Below are positions 29,753 through 36,938 of a DNA stretch of 64,000 nucleotides, piece by piece; within the stretch, counting starts at the first letter, position 1, and every line of letters starts with the position of its first letter. The notes beneath the pieces are model-generated. The model was not told the DNA's origin. It made no database searches and worked only from the letters and a program-made list of their open reading frames with translations. This stretch comes from JAIBJN01 sp963802795 (GTDB lineage: Bacteria; Actinomycetota; Thermoleophilia; Gaiellales; Gaiellaceae). Location of the stretch: positions 992,001 through 1,056,000 of the forward strand of contig CAWDJV010000005.1 in assembly GCA_963802795.1 (NCBI GenBank), given 5' to 3'. Position numbers and translations under genes: made by a program.

Positions 29753-30010
29753 CTAGCCGCCGGCGATCGCGCCGACGAGCCTGATCGTCTCGTCGCCCGA
29801 GAGGGCGGTTGCGACTCCTTCGCGCTCGCGGACGTCGACTCCGTCGACGTAGACGTTGACGAGCCGGCGCAGGTCTCCGCGCTCGTCGAAGACGAGGTTC
29901 GCCACGGGCAGCGCGCGCAGCGCGTCCTCCACCGACGAGACGTCGAGCTCGAAGCGGCCGCGCCCGCCGGCCTCGGCCGCAAGCACGGAGGGAAGCAGGA
30001 CTACGACCAC
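29753..30010 (-). CDS. MoaD/ThiS-family ubiquitin-like protein
   Basis: 85 residues, beta-grasp fold, ending in the diagnostic Gly-Gly (AIAGG) that is adenylated and thiocarboxylated in sulfur-carrier proteins. The core ANLVFDERGDLRRLVNVYVDGVDVREREGVATAL with VVVVLLPSVLAAEAGG is like MoaD. The GTG start overlaps the end of the BNR-repeat gene by 10 bases, so the two are cotranslated. No molybdopterin or thiamine genes are nearby. A link to the BNR-repeat partner is likely but its nature is unknown. Confidence 0.8.
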   Translation of the reverse strand: MVVVLLPSVLAAEAGGRGRFELDVSSVEDALRALPVANLVFDERGDLRRLVNVYVDGVDVREREGVATALSGDETIRLVGAIAGG

Positions 30011-31077
30011 TCGGCGGCCTCCACCGAGAGGACCGGCGGCAGCTGGCTCACCGCCTCGAGCCAGCTCTCGCCGGCGTCGGGGGAGACGAACAGCGAGCCG
30101 CTCTGCGTGCCGAGGTAGATCCCCGGCGGGTCGAGGCGGTCGCTTCCGAAGCCCTCCCGCATGACTGCGCTCCAGGCGCGCTGCGGCAGCCCGTCGGTGA
30201 GGAGCTCCCACGACGAGCCGGCGTCGCTCGTGCGGTAGACGCCGAGCCGCCCGTCGGGCGTGACGCGGTTCTCGGCGCTCTCCTCCGGGACGACGAACGC
30301 CGCATCCGGGTCACGGTGGTCGAGCGCGAGCGGGAAGCCGAAGCCGCTCGGCAGGCCGTTCCCCTCGAGCCGCTCCCAGCTCTCACCCCGGTCGTCCGAG
30401 CGGTAGACGCCGCAGTGGTTCTGCTGCCAGAGCCGCTCCGGACTCCCGGAATGGAGCAGCAGCTTGTGCACGCACTGGCCCAGCTCGGGGAAGGGGTCGG
30501 GCATGAAGTCGGCCGCCGTGCCTCTGTTCGCAGGCGTCCAGGTCGCGCCGTCGTCGTCGGTGCGGAACACGCCGGCGGCGGAAATGCCGATGTACATGCG
30601 CTCGGGCTCATCCGGATCGAGCTGGATCGAGTGGCAGCACATGCCCCCGGCGCCCGGGTTCCAGCGGTCACGGGTCTCGTGCGTGAGGATGGCCTCGACG
30701 GGCTGCCACGTCTCGCCGCCGTCGTCGGTGCGGAAGAGCACGCCGGGTGCGGCGCCGAGCCAGAGCCTGCCGTCCTCGCCCTCGCGGCCGGGCTCGACGT
30801 GCCAGGTCTTCTCGAGCGTGAGCCCGCTCTCCTCCGGGAGCCCGAGCTCCTCGGACCGGGCCCAGGTCTGGCCCCGGTCGGAAGAGCGGTGGACCGTGGC
30901 GCCGTAGAGATCGCTGTTCGAGGCCGCGTGGATCGTGCCGTCGCGCGGGTCGACGACCGCGTGGAAGACCGACCAGCCCCTGAGGAACGGCCCCTCGAGC
31001 GCCCATTCACGGCGGGTCTCGTCGCTCTCCGCGAGGAAGAGGCCCTTGCGCGTGCCGATCAGGACGACGAGACCCAC
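30001..31077 (-). CDS. BNR-repeat (sialidase-like beta-propeller) protein
   Basis: 358-residue beta-propeller without a signal peptide. It carries repeated Asp-box motifs: SSDRGQTWARSEEL, TDDGGETWQPVEA, TDDDGATWTPAN, SDDRGESWERLE, TSDAGSSWELLT and SPDAGESWLEAV, evenly spaced. The catalytic arginine triad of true sialidases is not obvious, so the enzyme name would be misleading. GTG 31077 lies directly after the TldE stop, and its end overlaps the MoaD-like gene. The three minus-strand genes tldD-tldE-bnr-moaD form one operon. Confidence 0.82.
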   Translation of the reverse strand: MGLVVLIGTRKGLFLAESDETRREWALEGPFLRGWSVFHAVVDPRDGTIHAASNSDLYGATVHRSSDRGQTWARSEELGLPEESGLTLEKTWHVEPGREGEDGRLWLGAAPGVLFRTDDGGETWQPVEAILTHETRDRWNPGAGGMCCHSIQLDPDEPERMYIGISAAGVFRTDDDGATWTPANRGTAADFMPDPFPELGQCVHKLLLHSGSPERLWQQNHCGVYRSDDRGESWERLEGNGLPSGFGFPLALDHRDPDAAFVVPEESAENRVTPDGRLGVYRTSDAGSSWELLTDGLPQRAWSAVMREGFGSDRLDPPGIYLGTQSGSLFVSPDAGESWLEAVSQLPPVLSVEAAEWS

Positions 31078-31079
31078 GA

Positions 31080-32444
31080 TCAGAGCCCGGGGCCCGACCC
31101 GGTCCCGACGATCGTGAACGCCTCCGTCGCCAGCGCGGGAACGAGGGTCCCGAACGGGTAGCGCTCGTCGTAGAAGTCGCTGCGGTTGACGAGGGTGATG
31201 TCCTCCGTGAGGCCGAGGAGGCCCGCCACGAGCGCCGGAAAGGAGGTCGTGAAGCGCAGGTTGACGACGGGGGTCGTCACCTTGCCGCCCTCGATCCGGA
31301 AGGTCCCGTCCCGCGTCATCCCGGTGATGATCCCCTCGCGCGGGTCGACGATGCCGAGGTAGTGGAGCCGGGTGACGTAGATCCCGTCGCCGACACGCTC
31401 GGCGAGCTCGTCCGTCGAGCTCGCGTCTCCGCCGGCCGTGACGAGATTGAACGGGATCGGGCCGAAGGCCTGCGCCGGTCCGCTCAGGCCGTGGCCGGTC
31501 GACGTCTTTTCGTCCCCTGCCTGCTTGGCGGTGCGCCGGTCCCAGACCACGTCGCGCGCGACGCCCTCCTCGACGATGAGCACCCGCTGCTTCGGGACAC
31601 CCTCGAGGTCGAAGCCCTTCGGATAGCCGCGCGGGTCGAGCCCGTCGTCCGTGAGCGTGAAGGACTCGTGGAAGAGCTTCTCGCCCAGGCGGCCCGACAG
31701 GTAGCTGCGGCCCTCGAGGAGCGCGAGGGCGTTGAGCGACGTGAACGCGAAGTAGAAGAGGAGCTCGGAGATCGCATAGGGCTCGAGCACCGCGCGGTGG
31801 GTCCCCGGCTCGATCGTGTCCGCGCCGCGGGTCCGGGCCGCCTTCGCGGCCGCCTCCTCGGCGACGGCGGCCGGGTCGAGGTCGGACGCGCGCCAGGACG
31901 TTGCCTCGGCGTAGCCGGAAGCGTCCTCGGCAGCGGCCAGCGCGAGGACGCTGACGTCCGTTGAGGCCTGCGAGACGGCGTGCCCGGTCGTGGAGGCGAC
32001 GGCGACCTCGCTCGTGCCGCTCGTGTAGTAGCCGAACAGCCCGAACCCGGACGCCGCCGCGATCGCCGTGGCCGCGGCCTCGGCCTGCTCCTCGGGAGTC
32101 AGGGCGGCGGTCGCCTCGTCGTAGCCCTCGACGTCCGGCACCGACGCGGGCTCCTGAAGGCCCGGGTACCCGGGGTCGACGGGCGAGCTGTCGGCTGCCT
32201 CGCCCGCGCGGCGCGCCGCGTCCGCGAGGCCCTCGTCGTCGGTGCGGTTCGTCGTCGAGCAGCCGACGCGACCGCTGCGGACGACGCGGATCGTGACGCT
32301 CTCGTCGCGGATCAGCGTGGGCTGATGGACGGCCGAGTTCGCGAAGCGCGCGAAGCCGGAGCGCTCCACGTGGACCGAGGCGTCCGCCTCGTCGCCTTCG
32401 GCAGCGCGGACGGCTCGCTCGGCGAGGTCGAGCGCCCGGGTCAC
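31080..32444 (-). CDS. pmbA: TldE/PmbA-type metalloprotease partner
   Basis: 454-residue TldD/PmbA family protein. N-domain VTRALDLAERAVRAAEGDEADASVHVERSGFARFANSAVHQP; C-domain VLEPYAISELLFYFAFTSLNALALLEGRSYLSGRLGEKLF and the typical end YVTRLHYLGIVDPREGIITGMTRDGTFRIEGG. It lacks the HExxxH zinc motif, as expected for the TldE (PmbA) subunit that pairs with TldD. Its GTG overlaps the tldD stop (GTGA). TldDE heterodimers degrade unfolded peptides and mature some peptide natural products. Confidence 0.88.
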   Translation of the reverse strand: MTRALDLAERAVRAAEGDEADASVHVERSGFARFANSAVHQPTLIRDESVTIRVVRSGRVGCSTTNRTDDEGLADAARRAGEAADSSPVDPGYPGLQEPASVPDVEGYDEATAALTPEEQAEAAATAIAAASGFGLFGYYTSGTSEVAVASTTGHAVSQASTDVSVLALAAAEDASGYAEATSWRASDLDPAAVAEEAAAKAARTRGADTIEPGTHRAVLEPYAISELLFYFAFTSLNALALLEGRSYLSGRLGEKLFHESFTLTDDGLDPRGYPKGFDLEGVPKQRVLIVEEGVARDVVWDRRTAKQAGDEKTSTGHGLSGPAQAFGPIPFNLVTAGGDASSTDELAERVGDGIYVTRLHYLGIVDPREGIITGMTRDGTFRIEGGKVTTPVVNLRFTTSFPALVAGLLGLTEDITLVNRSDFYDERYPFGTLVPALATEAFTIVGTGSGPGL

Positions 32445-33883
32445 TGTCTGACGCCGACCTGCACGTTGCGAAAGCGTGCCGGCGAAGCTCCGTGGGAGAC
32501 GTGCGCGTGCTGGCCGGGCTGCCCCTTGCCGCAGTTCGTGAGCCCGAAGAGCCGCCATTCCTCGGGGCCGGCCACCGCGTCGAGCCCTCCCCAGAACTCG
32601 GGCGTCACGCCCATGTAGGTCGGGTCGCGGAGCATCCGGCCCAGCTTTCCCTTCTTGATCTCCCACGCCACCTGCGTCCCGAACTGGAAGTTGAGCCGCT
32701 TGTCGTCGATCGACCAGCTCTTGTTGGTCTCGAGGTAGAGGCCTTCGTCGACTTCGGCGAGAAGGTCGTCGAGCGTTCCCTCACCGGCCTCGAGGTGGAG
32801 GTTGCTCATGCGTACGAGCGGCATGCGGCTCCAGCCGTCGGCGCGCATCGACCCGGCCAGCGGGCGGCCGATCTGGCTCGAGGTCTCGCGCGAGGCGAGA
32901 AAGCCCGTCAGGATCCCGCCGGCGACGACCGGCTGGCGGCGCGCCGGCGCGCCCTCGTCGTCCCAGCCGAAGGTGCCCAGCCCGAGCGGCGTCGTCGGGT
33001 CGGCGGTGACGTTCATCAGCTCGGACCCGTAGCGCAGGGCGTCGAGGTCGGCCGGCTTCAGGAAGCTCGTGCCCGCGTAGGCGGCCTCGGTGCCGTAGAT
33101 TCGGTCGAGCTCGGTCGGGTGCCCGACGGACTCGTGCACCTGGAGCACCATCTGCTCAGCGTCGACGACGATCGTCGTCACGCCTGCCGGGCAGGCAGGG
33201 GCCGAGAGGAGCGCGGCTGCCTCCTCGCCGACCCGCGGCGCGTCTCGGTCGAGCCCGAGGCCCTCCACGAACTCCCAGCCCGCCTGGGCGCTCGCCCCGC
33301 CGTGAGCGCTCGGGTAGCTGCGATTCTGCACCCGCCCGTCGTCGGAGACGGCCAGCGCGTCGATCCCGCCTCCGCACTCGACGAGCTGCTGCCGGACACG
33401 TGTGCCCTCGGACGACCGGAAGACGCGCTCCTCTCGCATGGCGCGCACGTTTGCCTCCGTGATCTTCACCTCGGGACGGCGCATGCCCTCCTCCGCGCGG
33501 AGGCAGAGAGCGATCTTCTCCTCGAGCGGCACCTCGATTGGGTCGCGCTCGACCGCGGGGACATACTCGCCGTTCGCAGGCGCGAGCTCGGCGAGCTCCA
33601 CGCGCTTTCGCGCGTGCACGGCGCTGGCGCGGGCGAAGGAGACGGCGCGGAGCGCCGCGTCACGGGCTCCCTCCTCGGAAAGGCGAGGGTCGCCGGCGAA
33701 GCCCCAGGCTCCGTCCACGAGCACGCGGACGCCGATCCCCTCCGTCTCCGAGTCCGAGACGGAGTCGACCTCTCCGTTCTTCGTCGCGACGAGCTGCGCC
33801 CTGCGGCGGACCACGCGCGCGTCCGCGTAACCCGCGCCGGCGGCGAGGGCAGCGTCGAGCGCGTTTCCGGCGAGCTCGTCCAC
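32441..33883 (-). CDS. tldD: TldD zinc metalloprotease
   Basis: 480-residue catalytic subunit of the TldD/TldE protease. The zinc motif HESVGHPTELDRI (HExxxH) is at about residue 255, with the downstream Cys ligand region GLTNCGKGQPGQHAHVSHG near residue 455. The N-domain DELAGNALDAALAAGAGYADARVVRRRAQ matches the family. GTG start at 33883. It is the first gene of the operon with tldE, the BNR protein and the MoaD-like protein; tRNA-Leu lies just upstream on the same strand with its own terminator. Confidence 0.92.
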   Translation of the reverse strand: MDELAGNALDAALAAGAGYADARVVRRRAQLVATKNGEVDSVSDSETEGIGVRVLVDGAWGFAGDPRLSEEGARDAALRAVSFARASAVHARKRVELAELAPANGEYVPAVERDPIEVPLEEKIALCLRAEEGMRRPEVKITEANVRAMREERVFRSSEGTRVRQQLVECGGGIDALAVSDDGRVQNRSYPSAHGGASAQAGWEFVEGLGLDRDAPRVGEEAAALLSAPACPAGVTTIVVDAEQMVLQVHESVGHPTELDRIYGTEAAYAGTSFLKPADLDALRYGSELMNVTADPTTPLGLGTFGWDDEGAPARRQPVVAGGILTGFLASRETSSQIGRPLAGSMRADGWSRMPLVRMSNLHLEAGEGTLDDLLAEVDEGLYLETNKSWSIDDKRLNFQFGTQVAWEIKKGKLGRMLRDPTYMGVTPEFWGGLDAVAGPEEWRLFGLTNCGKGQPGQHAHVSHGASPARFRNVQVGVRQ

Positions 33884-33916
33884 GAGCGCCCTAGATTACT
33901 GACGCCTGTTCGAGAA

Positions 33917-33937
33917 AGGGCGCCCCGCGGGCGCCCT
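33917..33937 (-). terminator. Terminator of tRNA-Leu
   Basis: AGGGCGCC and GGCGCCCT form an 8-base-pair stem with a five-base loop; on the minus strand it is followed by TTTCTC. It lies between tRNA-Leu and tldD. Confidence 0.65.
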
Positions 33938-33941
33938 CGTA

Positions 33942-34027
<86 letters not shown>

Positions 34028-34039
34028 GTGACGAGTCGG

Positions 34040-34045
34040 ATTGTA
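34040..34045 (-). promoter_or_regulatory. -10 element of tRNA-Leu
   Basis: TACAAT on the minus strand, 12 bases before the mature tRNA 5' end. It lies back to back with the lexA promoter. Confidence 0.5.
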
Positions 34046-34072
34046 GCGGCTGGCCGTGCGTCTCCAGGCGTG

Positions 34073-34118
34073 TTGACTCCGTCCGATCCCCCCGCTACCT
34101 TGTACGAACAAGCGTTCG
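34073..34118 (+). promoter_or_regulatory. lexA promoter with SOS box
   Basis: TTGACT (34073-34078), 17 bases, TACCTT (34096-34101), then the perfect palindrome CGAAC-AAGC-GTTCG at 34105-34118, which matches the actinobacterial/Bacillus-type LexA box CGAACnnnnGTTCG. The box covers the expected transcription start, so LexA would repress its own gene. Confidence 0.85.
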
Positions 34119-34136
34119 ATCAGCGAAGGGAGGCAG

Positions 34137-34809
34137 ATGCTCACGGAGCGACAGCGGGAGGTCTACGAGTTCGTCGTCAGCTACGCGGACGGCCACGGCT
34201 ATCCGCCCACGGTGCGCGAGATCGGGGAGGCCGTCGGGCTCGCCTCGCCGTCCACCGTCCATGCTCACCTGGCCAATCTCGAGAGGGCCGGCTACCTGCG
34301 CCGCGACCCGACGAAGCCGCGCGCGCTCGAGCTCAGCCATCGCGAGCGGGCGGCCGGGGCCGAGGTTCGCGTCCTGCCGCTCGTCGGCGAGATCGCGGCA
34401 GGCGGGCCGCTGCTCGCCGAGGAGAACGTGGAGGACCACCTCGCCGTGCCCGAGACCGCTCTCGCGCGGCGGGGAGGAGTTCCTCCTGCGCGTCAAGGGC
34501 GACAGCATGATCGAGGCGGGGATCCTCGAAGGCGACTACGTCGTCGTGCACAGGCAGCAGACGGCGCGGGACGGCGACATCGTCGTCGCGCTCGCCGGGG
34601 AGGACGAGGCGGCCGACGAGGCGACCGTGAAGCGGTTCTTCCGCGAGAAGGGGCGGATCAGGCTCCAGCCCGAGAACTCGGCCCTGGAACCGCTGTACCC
34701 CGGGCACGTCCAGATCCTCGGCAAGGTCGTCGGGGTCTTCAGGAGAGTGGGTAAGTGCCCCTCCAGGCAATACACGCCTGCTTCTGCCCCACGAGCACGC
34801 GGCGCCTGA
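34137..34809 (+). CDS. lexA: LexA repressor (one frameshift)
   Basis: SOS-response repressor and autoprotease. The winged helix-turn-helix covers residues 1-65 (LTERQREVYEFVVSYADGHGYPPTVREIG, then SPSTVHAHLANLERAGYLRRD). The Ala-Gly cleavage site is in GEIAAGGP; the catalytic Ser is in KGDSMIEAG and the catalytic Lys in EATVKRFFRE. The frame breaks near 34468; one extra G in GCGGCGGGGAGG restores the path from ETALARR to EEFLLRVKGDSM. ATG 34137 follows GAAGGGAGG. The reading frame continues about 18 residues past the usual end (VVGVFRR), so the 3' end may hold another small error. Confidence 0.93.
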
Positions 34810-34923
34810 GCCCACCCTCGCCCTTACCAAGGCTTCTAGCCTTGGCTGCGGCGAGCGCGAACTCATGCTTGGTGCTCGCGACGCAGAAGCGGGGCAGCAT
34901 CACCTGGAGGGGCACTAGTCGCC

Positions 34924-35115
34924 GTGGAGGTCGTGACGCTCAACCGCACGCTCGACCAGGAGCTCCTCGCGCTCATGCGCGGCGCCAGCCTCGAGTGCCC
35001 GGCGTGTGGGGAGTTCGTCCTGCACCGGGACGGAGCAGTCTCCTGTCCGGAGTGCGGGTCGGGCTTCCGGAAGGCAGGTGAGACGACGCTACACTTGGGC
35101 GTGCAGGCCGGGTGA
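34924..35115 (+). CDS. Small zinc-ribbon protein overlapping the RNase P RNA gene
   Basis: 63 residues: helical N-terminus (LNRTLDQELLALMRGA), then a two-knuckle zinc ribbon with CPACGE and CPECGSGF spaced 16 residues apart. It starts at GTG with GGAGGGG about 14 bases upstream. Its last codons carry the probable promoter of rnpB and overlap the 5' end of the RNase P RNA by about 13 bases. Similar zinc ribbons bind nucleic acid or act as adaptors; no specific role can be assigned. The 110 bases between lexA and this gene hold nothing I can name. Confidence 0.65.
   Translation: MEVVTLNRTLDQELLALMRGASLECPACGEFVLHRDGAVSCPECGSGFRKAGETTLHLGVQAG
35090..35095 (+). promoter_or_regulatory. -10 element of rnpB
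   Basis: TACACT ends 7 bases before G35103, the first base of helix P1 of the RNase P RNA. It lies inside the 3' end of the zinc-ribbon gene. Confidence 0.5.
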
Positions 35116-35453
35116 TCGCGGGCCGCGCGAGCGGCTCGAGGAAAGTCCGGACACCAAAGGGCAGGATGCTGGGGAAATCCCAGGCGGCGAAAGCCGACGG
35201 AAAGTGGCACAGAAAGGAGACCGCCACCGGCGAAACTTCATCTCCGGAGACGCCGGCGGTAAGGGTGAAAAGGTGGGGTAAGAGCCCACCAGCGCCGTGG
35301 CGACACGGTGGCTGCCAAACCCCGTCCGGTGCAAGGCGAACAGGCTCCGCCAGAGGTGGCCCGCCGAGGAGCCGGGTGCGCCGCTCGAGCCTCCGGGAGA
35401 CCGGAGGCCAAGATGGATGGTCACCCTCGACAGAATCCGGCTTACAGGCCTGC
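35103..35453 (+). ncRNA. rnpB: RNase P RNA, bacterial type A
   Basis: Catalytic RNA that removes 5' leaders from tRNA precursors. The 5' GCAGGCC (35103-35109) pairs with the 3' GGCCTGC (35447-35453) to form P1. The universally conserved core is visible: GAGGAAAGTCCGGAC near the 5' end, CACAGAAAGGAGACCGCC in the middle, AAGGGTGAAAAGGTG, and GACAGAATCCGGCTTACAGGCC at the 3' end. Length is about 351 bases. A promoter element overlaps the preceding zinc-ribbon gene, and a strong terminator follows 5 bases later. The ends are set by P1 pairing and may be off by a few bases. Confidence 0.95.
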
Positions 35454-35458
35454 TACGG

Positions 35459-35484
35459 AAAAAGCCCTGGTAACGGGGCTTTTT
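35459..35484 (+). terminator. Intrinsic terminator of rnpB
   Basis: AAAAAGCCC pairs with GGGCTTTTT around an 8-base loop, ending in a T run and TTCTATGG: a textbook rho-independent terminator. Confidence 0.85.
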
Positions 35485-35590
35485 CTATGGACCCGATTTG
35501 CCGGCGACTCGTCAGGCTCGCCCGCGGCGGGCCTGACTGCGGTCTCCGTGGAACCGCTCGGCGCGGTCGCCGGCGTGCCTTGCGCTGACT

Positions 35591-35620
35591 AAGTATATCG
35601 AGTATAGTACTCAGTATGAT
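35591..35620 (+). promoter_or_regulatory. Promoter/operator of the PadR gene
   Basis: An AT-rich block with three copies of AGTAT and the palindrome GAGTATAGTACTC (35600-35612), next to a good -10 TATGAT (35615-35620). The palindrome lies in the -35/-10 spacer, as expected for autorepression by PadR. Between the rnpB terminator (35484) and this site I see nothing else. Confidence 0.55.
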
Positions 35621-35638
35621 CACCCTACGGAGCCAGTC

Positions 35639-36220
35639 ATGAGCGTCCCCCACGCCCTGCTTGCTCTCCTCAGCGAGGGGCCGAAGTACGGCCTACGGCT
35701 GCAGACCGAGTTCGAGGCGCGAACAGGTGAGGTGTGGCCGCTGAACGTCGGGCAGGTCTACACGACTCTCCAGCGCCTCGAGCGGGACGGGCTCGTGGAG
35801 GCCGATGCCGGCGAAGGCGAGCGCTCGCGGAAGCGGTACCGGATCACGCCCGCGGGCGAGCGAGAGCTGGCCGAGTGGCTTCGCACCCCACCCGAGCTCG
35901 TCCCTCCGCCACGCGACGAGCTCGTGATCAAGGTGCTGGTAGCGCTCCAGATCCCGACGATCGACATCCACGCGCTCCTGCAGGTGCACCGTCGGCACGC
36001 GATCGAGGTGATGCAGCGGTACACGCAGGTGAAGGCAGCAGCCGCAGAGGACGACGTGGCGCTGGCGCTCGTCGCCGACGCCGAGCTCTTCCGGCTCGAG
36101 GCGATCGTTCGCTGGCTCGACGCCGCCGACGTCCGCTTGAAGCAGCGGCCGTCGCTCGCGCCCGCCGAAGCAGCCGATCCGTCTCTCGAACCAACCCGCG
36201 CAACGGAGGTCTCGCAATGA
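35639..36220 (+). CDS. PadR-family transcriptional repressor
   Basis: 193 residues. N-terminal winged helix of PadR type: MSVPHALLALLSEGPKYGLRLQTEFEARTG, then VGQVYTTLQRLERDGLVEAD and the wing RYRITPAGERELAEWL. A helical C-terminal dimerisation domain of the PadR_C type follows. It is the first gene of an operon with the ABC ATPase (ATGA overlap), the FtsX-like permease and a lipoprotein, so it probably represses this exporter until an inducer binds. Confidence 0.9.
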   Translation: MSVPHALLALLSEGPKYGLRLQTEFEARTGEVWPLNVGQVYTTLQRLERDGLVEADAGEGERSRKRYRITPAGERELAEWLRTPPELVPPPRDELVIKVLVALQIPTIDIHALLQVHRRHAIEVMQRYTQVKAAAAEDDVALALVADAELFRLEAIVRWLDAADVRLKQRPSLAPAEAADPSLEPTRATEVSQ

Positions 36221-36938
36221 GCAACGCACTCGAACTCCGGCAAGTATCGAAGATCTACGGCTCCGGGCCGACGGAGGTGCGCGCGCTCTGCGACGTCGAC
36301 CTCTCGGTGGAGCGCGGCGAGCTGGTGGCGGTCATGGGGCCGAGCGGCTCCGGCAAGAGCACGCTCTTGACGATTGCCGGCAGCCTCGAGGAGCCGACAA
36401 GCGGCGAGGTGCTCGTGGACGGCGTCGACCTTGCGACCGTCTCGCGCTCGGATCGCGCGAGGATGCGCCGCCGGTCTATCGGCTACGTCTTCCAGGACTT
36501 CAACCTCCTCCCAGGGCTGACGGCGGCCGAGAACGTCACCCTGCCGCTCGAGCTCGACGGGGTCCGCGCGAAAGCTGCACGGAGGACCGGACTGGAGCGC
36601 TGGAGGAGCTCGGTATCGCCGAGCGCGCGGAGCGCTACCCGGATGAGCTCTCGGGCGGCGAGCGCCAGCGGGTCGCGATCGCGCGTGCGATCGTCGGCGA
36701 GCGCGGGTTGATGCTCGCCGACGAGCCGACCGGTGCGCTGGACTCCGTGAACGGCGAGGGTGTCATGCGCCTGCTGCGCGCCGCAACGCACCGCGGCGTC
36801 GCGGGTGTCGTCGTGACCCACGAGGCGTACTTGGCTTCCTGGGCCGACCGCGTGGTCTTCCTGCGCGACGGCCACGTCGTCGACCAGACGGTCGCTCCCT
36901 CCGGCCCGGAGTCGCTCCTCGCGGCGAGTGATCGGTGA
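36217..36938 (+). CDS. MacB/LolD-type ABC transporter ATPase (one frameshift)
   Basis: ATPase of a MacB/FtsX-type exporter. Walker A is MGPSGSGKSTLLT, the Q-loop FQDFNLLPGL, the signature LSGGERQRVAIARAIVGE, Walker B LMLADEPTGALDS and the H-loop VVVTHE. The frame breaks near 36590; one missing G in GGAGCGCTGG connects AARRT to EALEELGIAERAERYPDELSGG. Rebuilt length about 240 residues is normal. The start overlaps the PadR stop, with GGAGG upstream; the end overlaps the permease start. Confidence 0.92.

Noticed and set aside
30001..31077. Sialidase
   Set aside because: Asp-box repeats are present but the catalytic arginine triad and a signal peptide are not evident; called a BNR-repeat propeller only.
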